Source: Solobacterium sp. UBA3691
Lineage (GTDB): Bacteria; Bacillota_I; Bacilli_A; Erysipelotrichales; Erysipelotrichaceae
NCBI GenBank assembly: GCA_002372175.1
Contig: DFIS01000051.1
Coordinates: 1-31,672, forward strand
DNA: 31,672 nt
Direction of reading: 5' to 3'
The notes below the pieces were generated by a model, which was not told where the DNA came from, searched no databases, and saw only the letters and a list, made by a program, of their open reading frames with translations. Shown one piece after another: positions 1 through 7,499 of this stretch; within the stretch, counting starts at the first letter, position 1; the number at the start of each line of letters is the position of its first letter. The position numbers and the translations under genes were made by a program.

Positions 1-1202
1 CATATGAGACCAACTGGATGAGTACAGCAGGTCAGAATATCAATGAAGTAGAAGCACAGATGGCTTCTTATGTAGGCATGAAGTATGCTGTGGGGCTGAG
101 CTGCGGTACTTCGGCTCTGCATCTGGCAACCAAGCTGGCAGGCGAAAAATTCTACGGCATGCCGAGACCCATGCAGGGAACACTGCAGGGAAAGCGTGTC
201 TTTGCGAGTGATGTGACCTTTGATGCATCGGTGAATCCGGTAGCTTACGAGGATGGTGAGGCTGTCTTCATCGATACCGAATATGATACCTGGAACATGT
301 CTCCGGAGGCGCTGGAAAAGGCCTTTGAGATCTATCCCGACACAAAGATCGTTGTCCTTGCGCATCTGTACGGGACCCCGGCAAAGATGCAGGAGATCCG
401 TGAGATCTGTAAGAAACACGGTGCGGTGATCATCGAAGATGCGGCGGAGAGCCTCGGTGCCAGATATCTTCTGAACGGAGAATGGAAGGAGACCGGCAGT
501 CTCGGTGATTACAACTGTATCTCCTTTAACGGCAATAAGATCATTACCGGATCCTGCGGAGGTATGTTCCTGACAGATTCAAAGGAAGATGCCGACAAGG
601 TCAGAAAGTGGAGCACACAGTCAAGAGAGAATGCACCGTGGTATCAGCACGAGGAGATCGGTTATAACTACCGGATGTCCAATGTTGTCGCAGGTGTCAT
701 CCGCGGACAGATCCCGCATCTTGAGGAACACCTGGCCCAGAAGAGAGCTATCTACGAAAGATATAAAGAAGGACTGAAGGATCTGCCGGTAACGATGAAT
801 CCGTATGATGCCGAAAGATCTGTGCCTAATTTCTGGCTCAGCTGTATGCTGATCAATGAAGAAGCGATGTGCAGACAGGTCAGAGATGATCAGCACGCAC
901 TGTATATCAGTGAAGCGGGCAAGTCTTGTCCGACCGAGATCCTCGAGACCCTGGCGAAATACAACGCAGAAGGCAGACCAATCTGGAAGCCAATGCATGC
1001 CCAGCCGATCTACCGCAGTCATGCGTTTATCACTGCTGAGGGAATCGCCAGAGGCATCAGTAATGCCTACCTGGATACAGGCAGGGGCATCGATGCCGGT
1101 ACGGATATCTTCAACAGAGGTCTCTGTCTTCCCAGTGACAATAAGATGACACCGGAAGAGCAGGATGTGATCATTGAGATCATCAAACGCTGCTTCATGT
1201 AG
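1..1202 (+). CDS. DegT/DnrJ/EryC1-family sugar aminotransferase (5' end cut off)
   Basis: PLP-dependent aminotransferase that most likely puts an amino group on a nucleotide-linked 4-keto sugar in the cytoplasm. The reading frame is open from base 3 and reads YETNW just before the Met at 18. That fits the start of the DegT fold, so the gene begins upstream of the window and the Met at 18 is internal. Counting from it, the cofactor lysine sits in SFNGNKIITG (Lys174), preceded by the EDAAESLG stretch typical of the family. An insertion of about 25 residues after the SCGTSALHLA segment (residues about 43-60) is present. The next gene is a PglC-like phosphoglycosyltransferase 15 bases downstream, so a PglE-like role in making the first sugar of the repeat unit is plausible. 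The dehydratase that would supply the keto sugar is not seen upstream. Family certain; substrate inferred. Confidence 0.9.
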   Translation, partial: YETNWMSTAGQNINEVEAQMASYVGMKYAVGLSCGTSALHLATKLAGEKFYGMPRPMQGTLQGKRVFASDVTFDASVNPVAYEDGEAVFIDTEYDTWNMSPEALEKAFEIYPDTKIVVLAHLYGTPAKMQEIREICKKHGAVIIEDAAESLGARYLLNGEWKETGSLGDYNCISFNGNKIITGSCGGMFLTDSKEDADKVRKWSTQSRENAPWYQHEEIGYNYRMSNVVAGVIRGQIPHLEEHLAQKRAIYERYKEGLKDLPVTMNPYDAERSVPNFWLSCMLINEEAMCRQVRDDQHALYISEAGKSCPTEILETLAKYNAEGRPIWKPMHAQPIYRSHAFITAEGIARGISNAYLDTGRGIDAGTDIFNRGLCLPSDNKMTPEEQDVIIEIIKRCFM

Positions 1203-1217
1203 GAAAGGAACAGGAGT

Positions 1218-1916
1218 ATGACAGGTATATATCGTAAATATGTGAAACGGATGCTGGATATCATCATTTCACTTGCGGTGATCACCGGTCTTTCTCCTGT
1301 TTATATTATTACGGCCCTGCTGGTACGGAAGAAACTGGGTTCGCCGGTCCTGTTTACACAGCCGCGTCCCGGTTACGGGGAGAAGATCTTCCGCATGTAC
1401 AAGTTCCGTTCGATGACCGATGAACGTGATGAAAACGGTAAGCTTCTGCCGGATGAGGTGCGTCTGACCTCCTTCGGTGCGAAGCTCAGAAGTACATCCC
1501 TGGATGAACTGCCCGAGATGTTCAACATCCTGAAGGGAGATATGTCACTGGTGGGACCGCGTCCGCAGCTGGTGCGTGATATCGTCTTCATGACCGATGA
1601 GCAGAGAAGGCGGGCAGAGACAAGACCGGGTCTTACGGGTCTTGCGCAGATCAATGGACGCAATGCGATCTCCTGGGACAGGAAACTGGCATATGATCTC
1701 GAGTATATCGGAAAGGAATCGTTCTTCACGGATCTGAAGATCTTCTTCGGTACGTTTGCGGCTGTGCTGAAACATGATGATATCAACATGGAAGGGGAAG
1801 CGACAGCGCTTGATCTCGGAGACTGGCTGCTGAAGGAAGGCCGCATCACGCAGGAAAAGTACGAAGCCGGACAGCAGGATGCGAAGAAGCTTCTGGATGC
1901 CTTTAACAAGGTTTGA
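1218..1916 (+). CDS. Initiating phosphoglycosyltransferase, PglC-like bacterial sugar transferase
   Basis: 232-residue monotopic phosphoglycosyltransferase (bacterial sugar transferase family). It moves a sugar-1-phosphate from a UDP-sugar to undecaprenyl phosphate and so starts assembly of the repeat unit at the inner membrane face. Residues about 11-32 form the single hydrophobic re-entrant segment after KRMLD. The catalytic Asp-Glu pair is in SLDELPE (Asp96, Glu97), followed by NILKGDMSLVGPRP (residues 102-116) and the RPGLTGLAQINGR block. Length matches the small PglC type, without the long membrane domain of WcaJ/WbaP. An acidic tail of about 35 residues follows the core. The start is ATG 1218; GGAAAGGA lies 8 bases upstream. 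Pairing with the preceding aminotransferase suggests a diacetamido- or amino-sugar as first residue, which is inference. Confidence 0.92.
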   Translation: MTGIYRKYVKRMLDIIISLAVITGLSPVYIITALLVRKKLGSPVLFTQPRPGYGEKIFRMYKFRSMTDERDENGKLLPDEVRLTSFGAKLRSTSLDELPEMFNILKGDMSLVGPRPQLVRDIVFMTDEQRRRAETRPGLTGLAQINGRNAISWDRKLAYDLEYIGKESFFTDLKIFFGTFAAVLKHDDINMEGEATALDLGDWLLKEGRITQEKYEAGQQDAKKLLDAFNKV

Positions 1917-1941
1917 CGAACCGCTGACGATTGGTTAACAT
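1913..1941 (+). promoter_or_regulatory. Possible sigma-A promoter before the sulfotransferase-like gene
   Basis: TTGACG at 1913-1918 matches five of six -35 bases. After exactly 17 bases comes TAACAT at 1936-1941, which keeps the first two and last two bases of TATAAT. The -35 box overlaps the stop codon of the preceding gene. The short gap of 50 bases makes it a credible internal promoter but the -10 is imperfect. Confidence 0.3.
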
Positions 1942-1952
1942 ATACAGAACAG

Positions 1953-1959
1953 AAGGAGA
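1953..1959 (+). promoter_or_regulatory. Ribosome binding site deciding the start at 1967
   Basis: AAGGAGA lies 7 bases before ATG 1967. It overrules the in-frame TTG at 1931, which has no such site. Confidence 0.75.
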
Positions 1960-1966
1960 TACAGGT

Positions 1967-3025
1967 ATGCTTTATTGCGCTTGCGGTTACTGCGGTACGG
2001 GTTCTTCGGCCGTGTATCATCTGCTTAGTGAATATCAGGGGATCGCCAACGGTGATCTCGGAGAATACGAACATGTACTGATGTACACACCTCACGGTCT
2101 GTTTGATCTGGAGGATGCGTTATACAGAAATAACGGATGGCATAATTTTGACGCTGCGATCACGGAATTCAGAGCTGAGATGAAGAGACTGAATGACAAT
2201 GATTTCAGCTGGTTCGGAGGCTTTCAGAACCGTTACGGTGATCAGTTCATGAATCTTGTCGATGAGTTCATCAACAAGCTGGTTCAGTATACGATTCCCG
2301 GATACTGGTCATATGACCTGAAGGGATGGAAGTTTGACAGTGTGCAGTTTGCCAAGGATACGGTAAGGAATATCCAGGGACAGCACCGTGAGCATCCCGG
2401 CCGTGTGATCGACCGCACAACAGACAACCAGATCCATTTCTCTTTTATTGAAAAAGAAGACTTCTATAAAGCAGCCGGAGAATTCATTCAGAAGTATTTT
2501 GAGATGATGTACGGAAAGGAAGAGAAGATCGTTCTGAATCAGTTCCTGCTTCCGCATAACCTGTACAGACTGAAGAATTACTTCGGTGACGGCATCAAGT
2601 CCATCATCGTTGACCGTGACCCCAGAGATGCCTATATCATCCAGAAGTATGTCTGGCCGACCAAGGGCATCAGAGCCAAGATCCCGACGGATATCGATCA
2701 GTTCTGCAGATTCTGGGTAGGCATGCGCAGAAGTGTTACACCGTATGATCCCGATGTGGCGATCACGATGAAATTCGAAGACTTTGTCTATCACTATGAT
2801 GAGACTGTCGCAAAGGTAGAGGAATTCTTCGGCGTCGATGCCAGAGATCACATTTCTCCGAAGAAGCACCTGAATCCGGCGATCTCGATCAGTAATACAC
2901 AGAACTGGCTGATCAACGATGCCTGGAAGGAAGAAGCGGAGTATATCGCTGAACGTCTGCCGGAGTATCTGTATGATTTCCCGTATGAGTTCAAGCCTAA
3001 ACTGGAGGATACCAAGTTCCTGTAA
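1967..3025 (+). CDS. Sulfotransferase-like protein
   Basis: 352 residues from ATG 1967, chosen because a perfect AAGGAGA stands 7 bases upstream. The N-terminus reads CGYCGTGSSAV (residues 6-16), resembling the P-loop-like 5'-phosphosulfate loop of PAPS-dependent sulfotransferases. Further on, IIVDRDPRDAY (Asp216 to Asp221 for the DRDPRD core) looks like their 3'-phosphate binding motif. No signal peptide or membrane segment is visible, so it should act in the cytoplasm on a lipid-linked or nucleotide-linked sugar before export. It sits between the initiating transferase and the flippase, overlapping the latter's start by one base (TAATG). If right, the glycan carries sulfate. No PAPS-making genes are in the window. 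The fold call rests on two motifs; another nucleotide-dependent transferase is possible. Confidence 0.6.
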   Translation: MLYCACGYCGTGSSAVYHLLSEYQGIANGDLGEYEHVLMYTPHGLFDLEDALYRNNGWHNFDAAITEFRAEMKRLNDNDFSWFGGFQNRYGDQFMNLVDEFINKLVQYTIPGYWSYDLKGWKFDSVQFAKDTVRNIQGQHREHPGRVIDRTTDNQIHFSFIEKEDFYKAAGEFIQKYFEMMYGKEEKIVLNQFLLPHNLYRLKNYFGDGIKSIIVDRDPRDAYIIQKYVWPTKGIRAKIPTDIDQFCRFWVGMRRSVTPYDPDVAITMKFEDFVYHYDETVAKVEEFFGVDARDHISPKKHLNPAISISNTQNWLINDAWKEEAEYIAERLPEYLYDFPYEFKPKLEDTKFL

Positions 3026-4548
3026 TGTCCAGCAGAACAAAAAATGTTGCGAAAAATTTCTTTCTTGGCGGTATAGCCAAGATCATCATGATGGTCTTCC
3101 CGTTCATTACGAGGACCATCTTTATCAAGTTGCTTGGAGAGGAATACCTCGGCATGGGCGGTCTGTTCTCGCAGATCCTGGCCGTATTGAACATGTCTGA
3201 GTTAGGTCTTTCCAGTGTGATGGTCTATTCGCTGTACAAGCCGCTGGCAGACAAGGATGACAGGGAAGCCGCAAGTCTGCTCGGCTTTTACAATACGATG
3301 TACAAGCTGATCGCCGGCTTTATTCTGGTCGTCGGTCTGGCTCTGATACCGTTTCTGCAGTATCTGGTGGATACCCCGGTACCGATGTCGGAGATCCGGA
3401 TCTACTATGTCCTGTATCTGCTGAATTCGGCAGCTTCCTATCTGTTTATCTGGAAGAGCTCTCTGATCGAAGCCGATCAGAAGGTATATATCATTACCGC
3501 AAGCCGTACGGCTTTCAATATCGCCATGCAGGTCGTACAGATACTTATTCTGCTTTTAACGCATAATTTCTTTCTGTACCTCTGTGCAGCCCTTGTTTCA
3601 ACGGTGCTGAACAACCTGTATCTGTCTTATCGGGCGGATAAGATGTATCCGCATATCAGCGGGGTAAAGGGAGAGCCGCTGTCCCGGGAGAAAAGAAAGC
3701 AGATCTTCCGCGATGTGAAGGCGATGCTGGCATATAAGATGGGCGGTGTCTTCCTGAACCAGACGGATAATATTTACATCTCGAGGATGATCAATACCCG
3801 TACGGTAGGGTATTACCAGAGCTACCAGATGCTTTCCACGACCCTGACCAGCTTTGCGTCTTTCTTCTATCAGAGTATGCTTCACTCGGTCGGTGACTTC
3901 AATGTCAACAGCAGTGAAAAGGAGAAGAAGGATCTGTTCGATGAGATCGGACTGATCTTCTCATTTGTGGCGGTGATCATCACGGTCGGCTTTGTCACGA
4001 TGAGCAGTAAGATCATCCTGCTGTGGCTGGGTGAGCGCTTCGTGGTAGACCGCTGGACCGTCATGGCGATGTCGGTAAATATCTATCTGCCGCTGATCCT
4101 GTATCCGGTGTGGATGTTCCGCAGGACGACGGGTCTTTTCCGGGTAACGCAGAATATCATGATCTATGCCGGTATCCTGAATCTGATCCTGTCCTATTTC
4201 CTTGGTAAGAGAATGGGACTTGCCGGTATCCTGCTGGCGACTTCGGTATCCCGGCTGCTGACGTCATTCTGGTTTGAACCTGTGGCCCTGTTCAAGCGTA
4301 TCTTCCCGTCATCCAGCGTGTGGTCCTACTTCCTGGATGTTGCCAAATACCTTGCGGTCAGCCTGATCTGTATCTATGCATTTGACTATCTGTCCGCACT
4401 GCTTGGTCTGTCCGGGATCCTCGGGGCAGTGGTCGAGATCATCATCTGCGGATCGCTGACACTGGCTGTACTGTTATTGTTCAATATTACCAATCCCTCG
4501 CTGAAGAAGGTGACAGGGATGGTACTGAGACTTGTGAGAAGGAGATAA
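3025..4548 (+). CDS. Polysaccharide flippase, Wzx/MATE-like (first of two)
   Basis: 507-residue integral membrane protein of the oligosaccharide-flippase (MOP) superfamily. It would move undecaprenyl-diphosphate-linked repeat units across the membrane. The N-terminus has the usual small amphipathic lead and first helix (KNFFLGGIAKIIMMVFPF), then IFIKLLGEEYLGMGGLF, a characteristic start for this family; about twelve to fourteen hydrophobic segments run to the end. Start and upstream stop share TAATG, so it is translationally coupled to the sulfotransferase-like gene. It ends at a weak terminator. A second, clearly different flippase lies at 19576-20886, so this one may serve a different substrate. 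Membrane transport call is firm; substrate unknown. Confidence 0.9.
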   Translation: MSSRTKNVAKNFFLGGIAKIIMMVFPFITRTIFIKLLGEEYLGMGGLFSQILAVLNMSELGLSSVMVYSLYKPLADKDDREAASLLGFYNTMYKLIAGFILVVGLALIPFLQYLVDTPVPMSEIRIYYVLYLLNSAASYLFIWKSSLIEADQKVYIITASRTAFNIAMQVVQILILLLTHNFFLYLCAALVSTVLNNLYLSYRADKMYPHISGVKGEPLSREKRKQIFRDVKAMLAYKMGGVFLNQTDNIYISRMINTRTVGYYQSYQMLSTTLTSFASFFYQSMLHSVGDFNVNSSEKEKKDLFDEIGLIFSFVAVIITVGFVTMSSKIILLWLGERFVVDRWTVMAMSVNIYLPLILYPVWMFRRTTGLFRVTQNIMIYAGILNLILSYFLGKRMGLAGILLATSVSRLLTSFWFEPVALFKRIFPSSSVWSYFLDVAKYLAVSLICIYAFDYLSALLGLSGILGAVVEIIICGSLTLAVLLLFNITNPSLKKVTGMVLRLVRRR

Positions 4549-4573
4549 GGAGAGTTCTTTTCTCCTTTTGTTT
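4547..4573 (+). terminator. Weak intrinsic terminator after flippase
   Basis: A 7-bp stem AAGGAGA (4547-4553) pairs with TCTCCTT (4561-4567) around a 7-base loop and is followed by TTGTTT. The left arm overlaps the stop codon. The stem is short and A/T-rich, so termination may be partial. Confidence 0.5.
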
Positions 4574-4583
4574 AGGGTATAAT
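4555..4583 (+). promoter_or_regulatory. Promoter of the phosphonate block
   Basis: A perfect TATAAT is at 4578-4583. A poor -35 (TTCTTT, 4555-4560) lies 17 bases upstream, inside the terminator loop. The start point would be near 4590, giving a leader of about 40 bases that holds GAAAGGA before ATG 4632. Terminator plus promoter suggests the phosphonate genes form their own transcription unit. Confidence 0.5.
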
Positions 4584-4631
4584 GAAACTGTTGTAAAGAT
4601 ACTTTTACTGTGTCTTTGAGAAAGGACTGCT

Positions 4632-5927
4632 ATGAACAAAGTATATACTTGTTTCTGTACCGATGTGATCCATGAAGGACATCTGAATCTGATCAATGAA
4701 GCTTTGAAATACGGTGAAGTAACGGTAGGTGTGCTCAGTGAGAAGGCGATGATCCGCTATGACCGTTTTCCGACGATCTCCGAAGAAGAACGTATGAAGA
4801 TGATCAGATCCATACCCGGTGTCAGTCATGTCTGTATTCAGGATTCCATCAAGTATGATGAGGTCTTTGAGACCCTGCATCCCGATGTGATCATCCACGG
4901 GGATAACTGGAAAACAGGGCATATGAGTTTTATCCGTGAGAATGTCCTGAAAAATATTGAGAAATACGGCGGCGAACTCGTGGAGATCCCGTATACATAT
5001 AATCCCAATGTAAAGAAGATCGATGCCCGCAGACTGGAAAAACTGGCCATGCCGGAATTCCGCAGAGGCAGACTCAGAAAGCTGATGAAACTGACACCGG
5101 TCGTCAAGCTGATGGAAGTGCACAGCGGTCTGACCGGCCTGATCGTCGAGAAGACGGTAGCTGTAGAGGAAGACGGACTGAGTCAGTTTGACGGTATGTG
5201 GCTGTCCAGTCTCTGCGATTCCACCGACAGAGGCAAACCGGATATCGAACTGGTAGACCTGACCAGCCGTATGCGCACAGCCGATGAGATCATGGATGTT
5301 ACAACGAAACCGATCGTCATGGATGTCGATACAGGCGGTATGATCGAACACTTTGTATATACAGTCAGAACCCTGGAGAGATCCGGTATCTCCGCCTGCA
5401 TCATGGAGGATAAGACCGGTCTGAAGAAGAATTCTCTGTTCGGTACGGAAGTTGTGCAGACACAGGATGATATCGAGCATTTCTGCGCAAAGATCAAAGC
5501 CGGCAAGGAAGCTCAGCGTTCCGATGACTTCATGATCATTGCCCGTAACGAGAGTCTGATCCTGGAAAAGGGTATGGAAGACGCATTGACGAGATGCCGT
5601 GCCTATGTTGAGGCAGGTGCAGATGCGATCATGATCCACTCCCGCAAGAGAGATCCGGCAGAGATCTTTGAGTTTGTCGAGAAATTCCGCAGCACAGATA
5701 CCGAGACACCGATCGTTGTTGTGCCGACATCCTTCTGTGATGTGAGAACAGAGGAATTTGAAAAGCGCGGAGTCAATATCGTGATCTATGCCAACCAGCT
5801 GATGAGAGCTGCCGTACCGGCCATGCAGGATGTCGCAACACAGATCCTGGTCAACCACCGCAGTGCCGAGGTCGAAGACAAGATCATGCCGTTTAAAGAG
5901 ATCATTAAGATGATCGATGAGATCTGA
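4632..5927 (+). CDS. pepM: Cytidylyltransferase domain fused to phosphoenolpyruvate phosphomutase
   Basis: 431-residue two-domain cytoplasmic enzyme. Residues 1 to about 135 are an HxGH nucleotidyltransferase domain (HEGH, 14-17; HGDNW about 90). Residues about 160-431 are PEP mutase, which rearranges phosphoenolpyruvate to phosphonopyruvate, the committed C-P bond forming step. The mutase shows MDVDTGG (230-236) and the signature EDKTGLKKNS (259-268), matching the EDKxxxKxxS motif that separates true mutases from isocitrate-lyase-like relatives. The mutase equilibrium favours PEP, so it needs the decarboxylase found two genes downstream. In the N-terminal domain the SST-type motif of the free homologue is replaced by NPNVKKID (124-131), so its nucleotide transfer may be weak or altered. 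First gene after a strong -10. Mutase call firm; activity of the first domain uncertain. Confidence 0.93.
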   Translation: MNKVYTCFCTDVIHEGHLNLINEALKYGEVTVGVLSEKAMIRYDRFPTISEEERMKMIRSIPGVSHVCIQDSIKYDEVFETLHPDVIIHGDNWKTGHMSFIRENVLKNIEKYGGELVEIPYTYNPNVKKIDARRLEKLAMPEFRRGRLRKLMKLTPVVKLMEVHSGLTGLIVEKTVAVEEDGLSQFDGMWLSSLCDSTDRGKPDIELVDLTSRMRTADEIMDVTTKPIVMDVDTGGMIEHFVYTVRTLERSGISACIMEDKTGLKKNSLFGTEVVQTQDDIEHFCAKIKAGKEAQRSDDFMIIARNESLILEKGMEDALTRCRAYVEAGADAIMIHSRKRDPAEIFEFVEKFRSTDTETPIVVVPTSFCDVRTEEFEKRGVNIVIYANQLMRAAVPAMQDVATQILVNHRSAEVEDKIMPFKEIIKMIDEI

Positions 5928-5930
5928 GGT
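5926..5930 (+). promoter_or_regulatory. Ribosome binding site deciding the start at 5938
   Basis: GAGGT overlaps the stop of pepM and lies 7 bases before ATG 5938. It favours this start over the in-frame ATG at 5917 inside pepM. Confidence 0.65.
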
Positions 5931-5937
5931 ATACCAG

Positions 5938-6366
5938 ATGAGTGAGAAGAAAACTGTATATCTGCCGATGGCGGCAGACATCGTCCATCCCGGACATATC
6001 AATATCATCAAGGCTGCAGCACAGTACGGTGAAGTCATCGTCGGTCTGTTTACCGATGAGGCCATTGCGTCCTACAAGCGTGTACCGTATATGCCGTATG
6101 AACAGCGCAAGATCGTCATTGAGAATATCAAGGGTGTATCTCAGGTGATCCCTCAGTACACAAGAGACTATGAGGATAACCTGCGTATGTTAAAGCCCAA
6201 TTATATGGTCCACGGCACTGACTGGCGGGAAGGACCTCTGGCTGATGTACGTGCCAAGGCAATTGCGACCATGGCAGAGTGGGGCGGTGAGGTCATCGAA
6301 CCGGAGTATACCAAGGGTGTCTCTTCAACGATGATCCAGAAAGCAATTAAAGAGAGAAAAGACTGA
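5938..6366 (+). CDS. Stand-alone HxGH cytidylyltransferase, likely phosphonate-activating
   Basis: 142 residues from ATG 5938. Single-domain nucleotidyltransferase of the TagD/ethanolamine-phosphate cytidylyltransferase type: HPGH at 17-20, an HGTDW motif near 90, and the VSST motif (128-131) corresponding to the ISTT signature that contacts the nucleotide triphosphate. It resembles the N-terminal domain of the upstream mutase fusion throughout (HxGHxNxI, QYGEVIVG, GVSxV, VHGxxW, EWGGE), so it looks like a paralogue of that domain that kept the full active site. The likely reaction is CTP plus a phosphonate such as 2-aminoethylphosphonate giving a CMP-phosphonate for glycan attachment. That substrate is inferred from context; glycerol phosphate or phosphoethanolamine cannot be excluded. 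It ends with TGATG overlapping the next gene. Confidence 0.82.
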   Translation: MSEKKTVYLPMAADIVHPGHINIIKAAAQYGEVIVGLFTDEAIASYKRVPYMPYEQRKIVIENIKGVSQVIPQYTRDYEDNLRMLKPNYMVHGTDWREGPLADVRAKAIATMAEWGGEVIEPEYTKGVSSTMIQKAIKERKD

Positions 6367-7499
6367 TGCGTGTACAGGATCTCACAGAAATACTGAATGC
6401 GGATTTCTATACCGGAGTGCCTGATTCACTGCTGAATCCTCTGTGCAGCTGGCTGATGGAGACCTACGGTATCGATCCTGCACATCATGTGATCGCCGCA
6501 AATGAGGGCAATTGTGCAGCTCTGGCAGCCGGCTATCATCTGGCAACCGGGAAAGTACCTGTGGTATACATGCAGAACTCCGGGGAAGGAAATATCATCA
6601 ATCCGGCAGCTTCTTTGCTGAATCCGAAGGTCTATGCGATCCCGGTGATCTTTATCGTCGGATGGCGCGGGGAGCCTGGTGTGCATGATGAGCCTCAGCA
6701 TATCTATCAGGGAGAAGTCACTCTGAAGCTGCTTGAAGATATGGGCATTGAAGCCATGGTTATCAGTAAGGAGACTTCGGCAGAGGAAGTACAGGCGAAG
6801 TTTGCGGAATTCCGGAAGCTTCTTGATGAAGGAAAAGATGTCGCTGTTGTCGTACGCAAGGGAGCACTGACCTATGAAGGCAAAGTGACCTATGCGAATG
6901 AATATCCGTTAAAGCGTGAAGAGATCATCCGTCATGTGCTGCAGTACAGCGGTGATGATGCGGTCATCTCAACGACAGGCAAGGCATCGCGTGAAGTCTT
7001 TGAACTGCGTGCTGCTCAGCAGGATACACATGCCCGTGACTTTCTGACTGTAGGGTCCATGGGACACTGTTCCAGCATTGCCCTGGGAGCGGCATTACAG
7101 CAGCCGGATACACGTTTCTGGTGTATCGACGGTGACGGAGCCGCATTAATGCACATGGGAGCCTTGGCGGTGATCGCCGACTGTCATCCCCGCAATCTGA
7201 TCCATATCGTGATCAATAACGGTGCGCATGAATCTGTCGGCGGCATGCCTACTGTAGTAAAGCACCTGGATATTGCCAAAGTCGCATCAGACTGCGGATA
7301 TCCGTATGCGGTCACGGTCAGCACGGCGGCAGAGCTTGATCAGGCCCTGGCCGAAGCGATCGATCACCATGATCTGACGATGATCGAAGTCAAGGCGGCG
7401 ATCGGGGCCAGAAGTGATCTCGGCCGGCCGACAACGACAGCACTGGAAAACAAAGTCAATTTCATGAACTGGCTGAAAGAGAAAAGAGGGCAGAAATGA
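6366..7499 (+). CDS. ppd: Phosphonopyruvate decarboxylase
   Basis: 377-residue thiamine-diphosphate enzyme that decarboxylates phosphonopyruvate to phosphonoacetaldehyde and so pulls the unfavourable mutase reaction forward. The cofactor glutamate is in AANEGN (Glu47). The ThDP/metal motif is IDGDGAA (GDG at 256-258), ending about 27 residues later in NN (284-285). FYTGVPDSLL at the N-terminus and GWRGEPGVHDEPQH are typical of this decarboxylase. Full length for the family. It overlaps the upstream gene by one base and the downstream transaminase by four, so the block is translationally coupled. With pepM present within 500 bases the assignment over sulfopyruvate decarboxylase is strong. Confidence 0.93.
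   Translation: MRVQDLTEILNADFYTGVPDSLLNPLCSWLMETYGIDPAHHVIAANEGNCAALAAGYHLATGKVPVVYMQNSGEGNIINPAASLLNPKVYAIPVIFIVGWRGEPGVHDEPQHIYQGEVTLKLLEDMGIEAMVISKETSAEEVQAKFAEFRKLLDEGKDVAVVVRKGALTYEGKVTYANEYPLKREEIIRHVLQYSGDDAVISTTGKASREVFELRAAQQDTHARDFLTVGSMGHCSSIALGAALQQPDTRFWCIDGDGAALMHMGALAVIADCHPRNLIHIVINNGAHESVGGMPTVVKHLDIAKVASDCGYPYAVTVSTAAELDQALAEAIDHHDLTMIEVKAAIGARSDLGRPTTTALENKVNFMNWLKEKRGQK

Noticed and set aside
1931..1966. TTG start at 1931 for the sulfotransferase-like gene
   Set aside because: ATG 1967 has AAGGAGA at ideal spacing and the P-loop-like motif begins a few residues later; the extra 12 residues look like leader.
4605..6065. 486-codon open frame on the minus strand opposite the PEP mutase gene
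   Set aside because: It is antisense to two genes with clear motifs, has a His/Asp/Ile-rich composition with no recognisable domain, and no ribosome site or promoter was seen. It is a by-product of codon bias.
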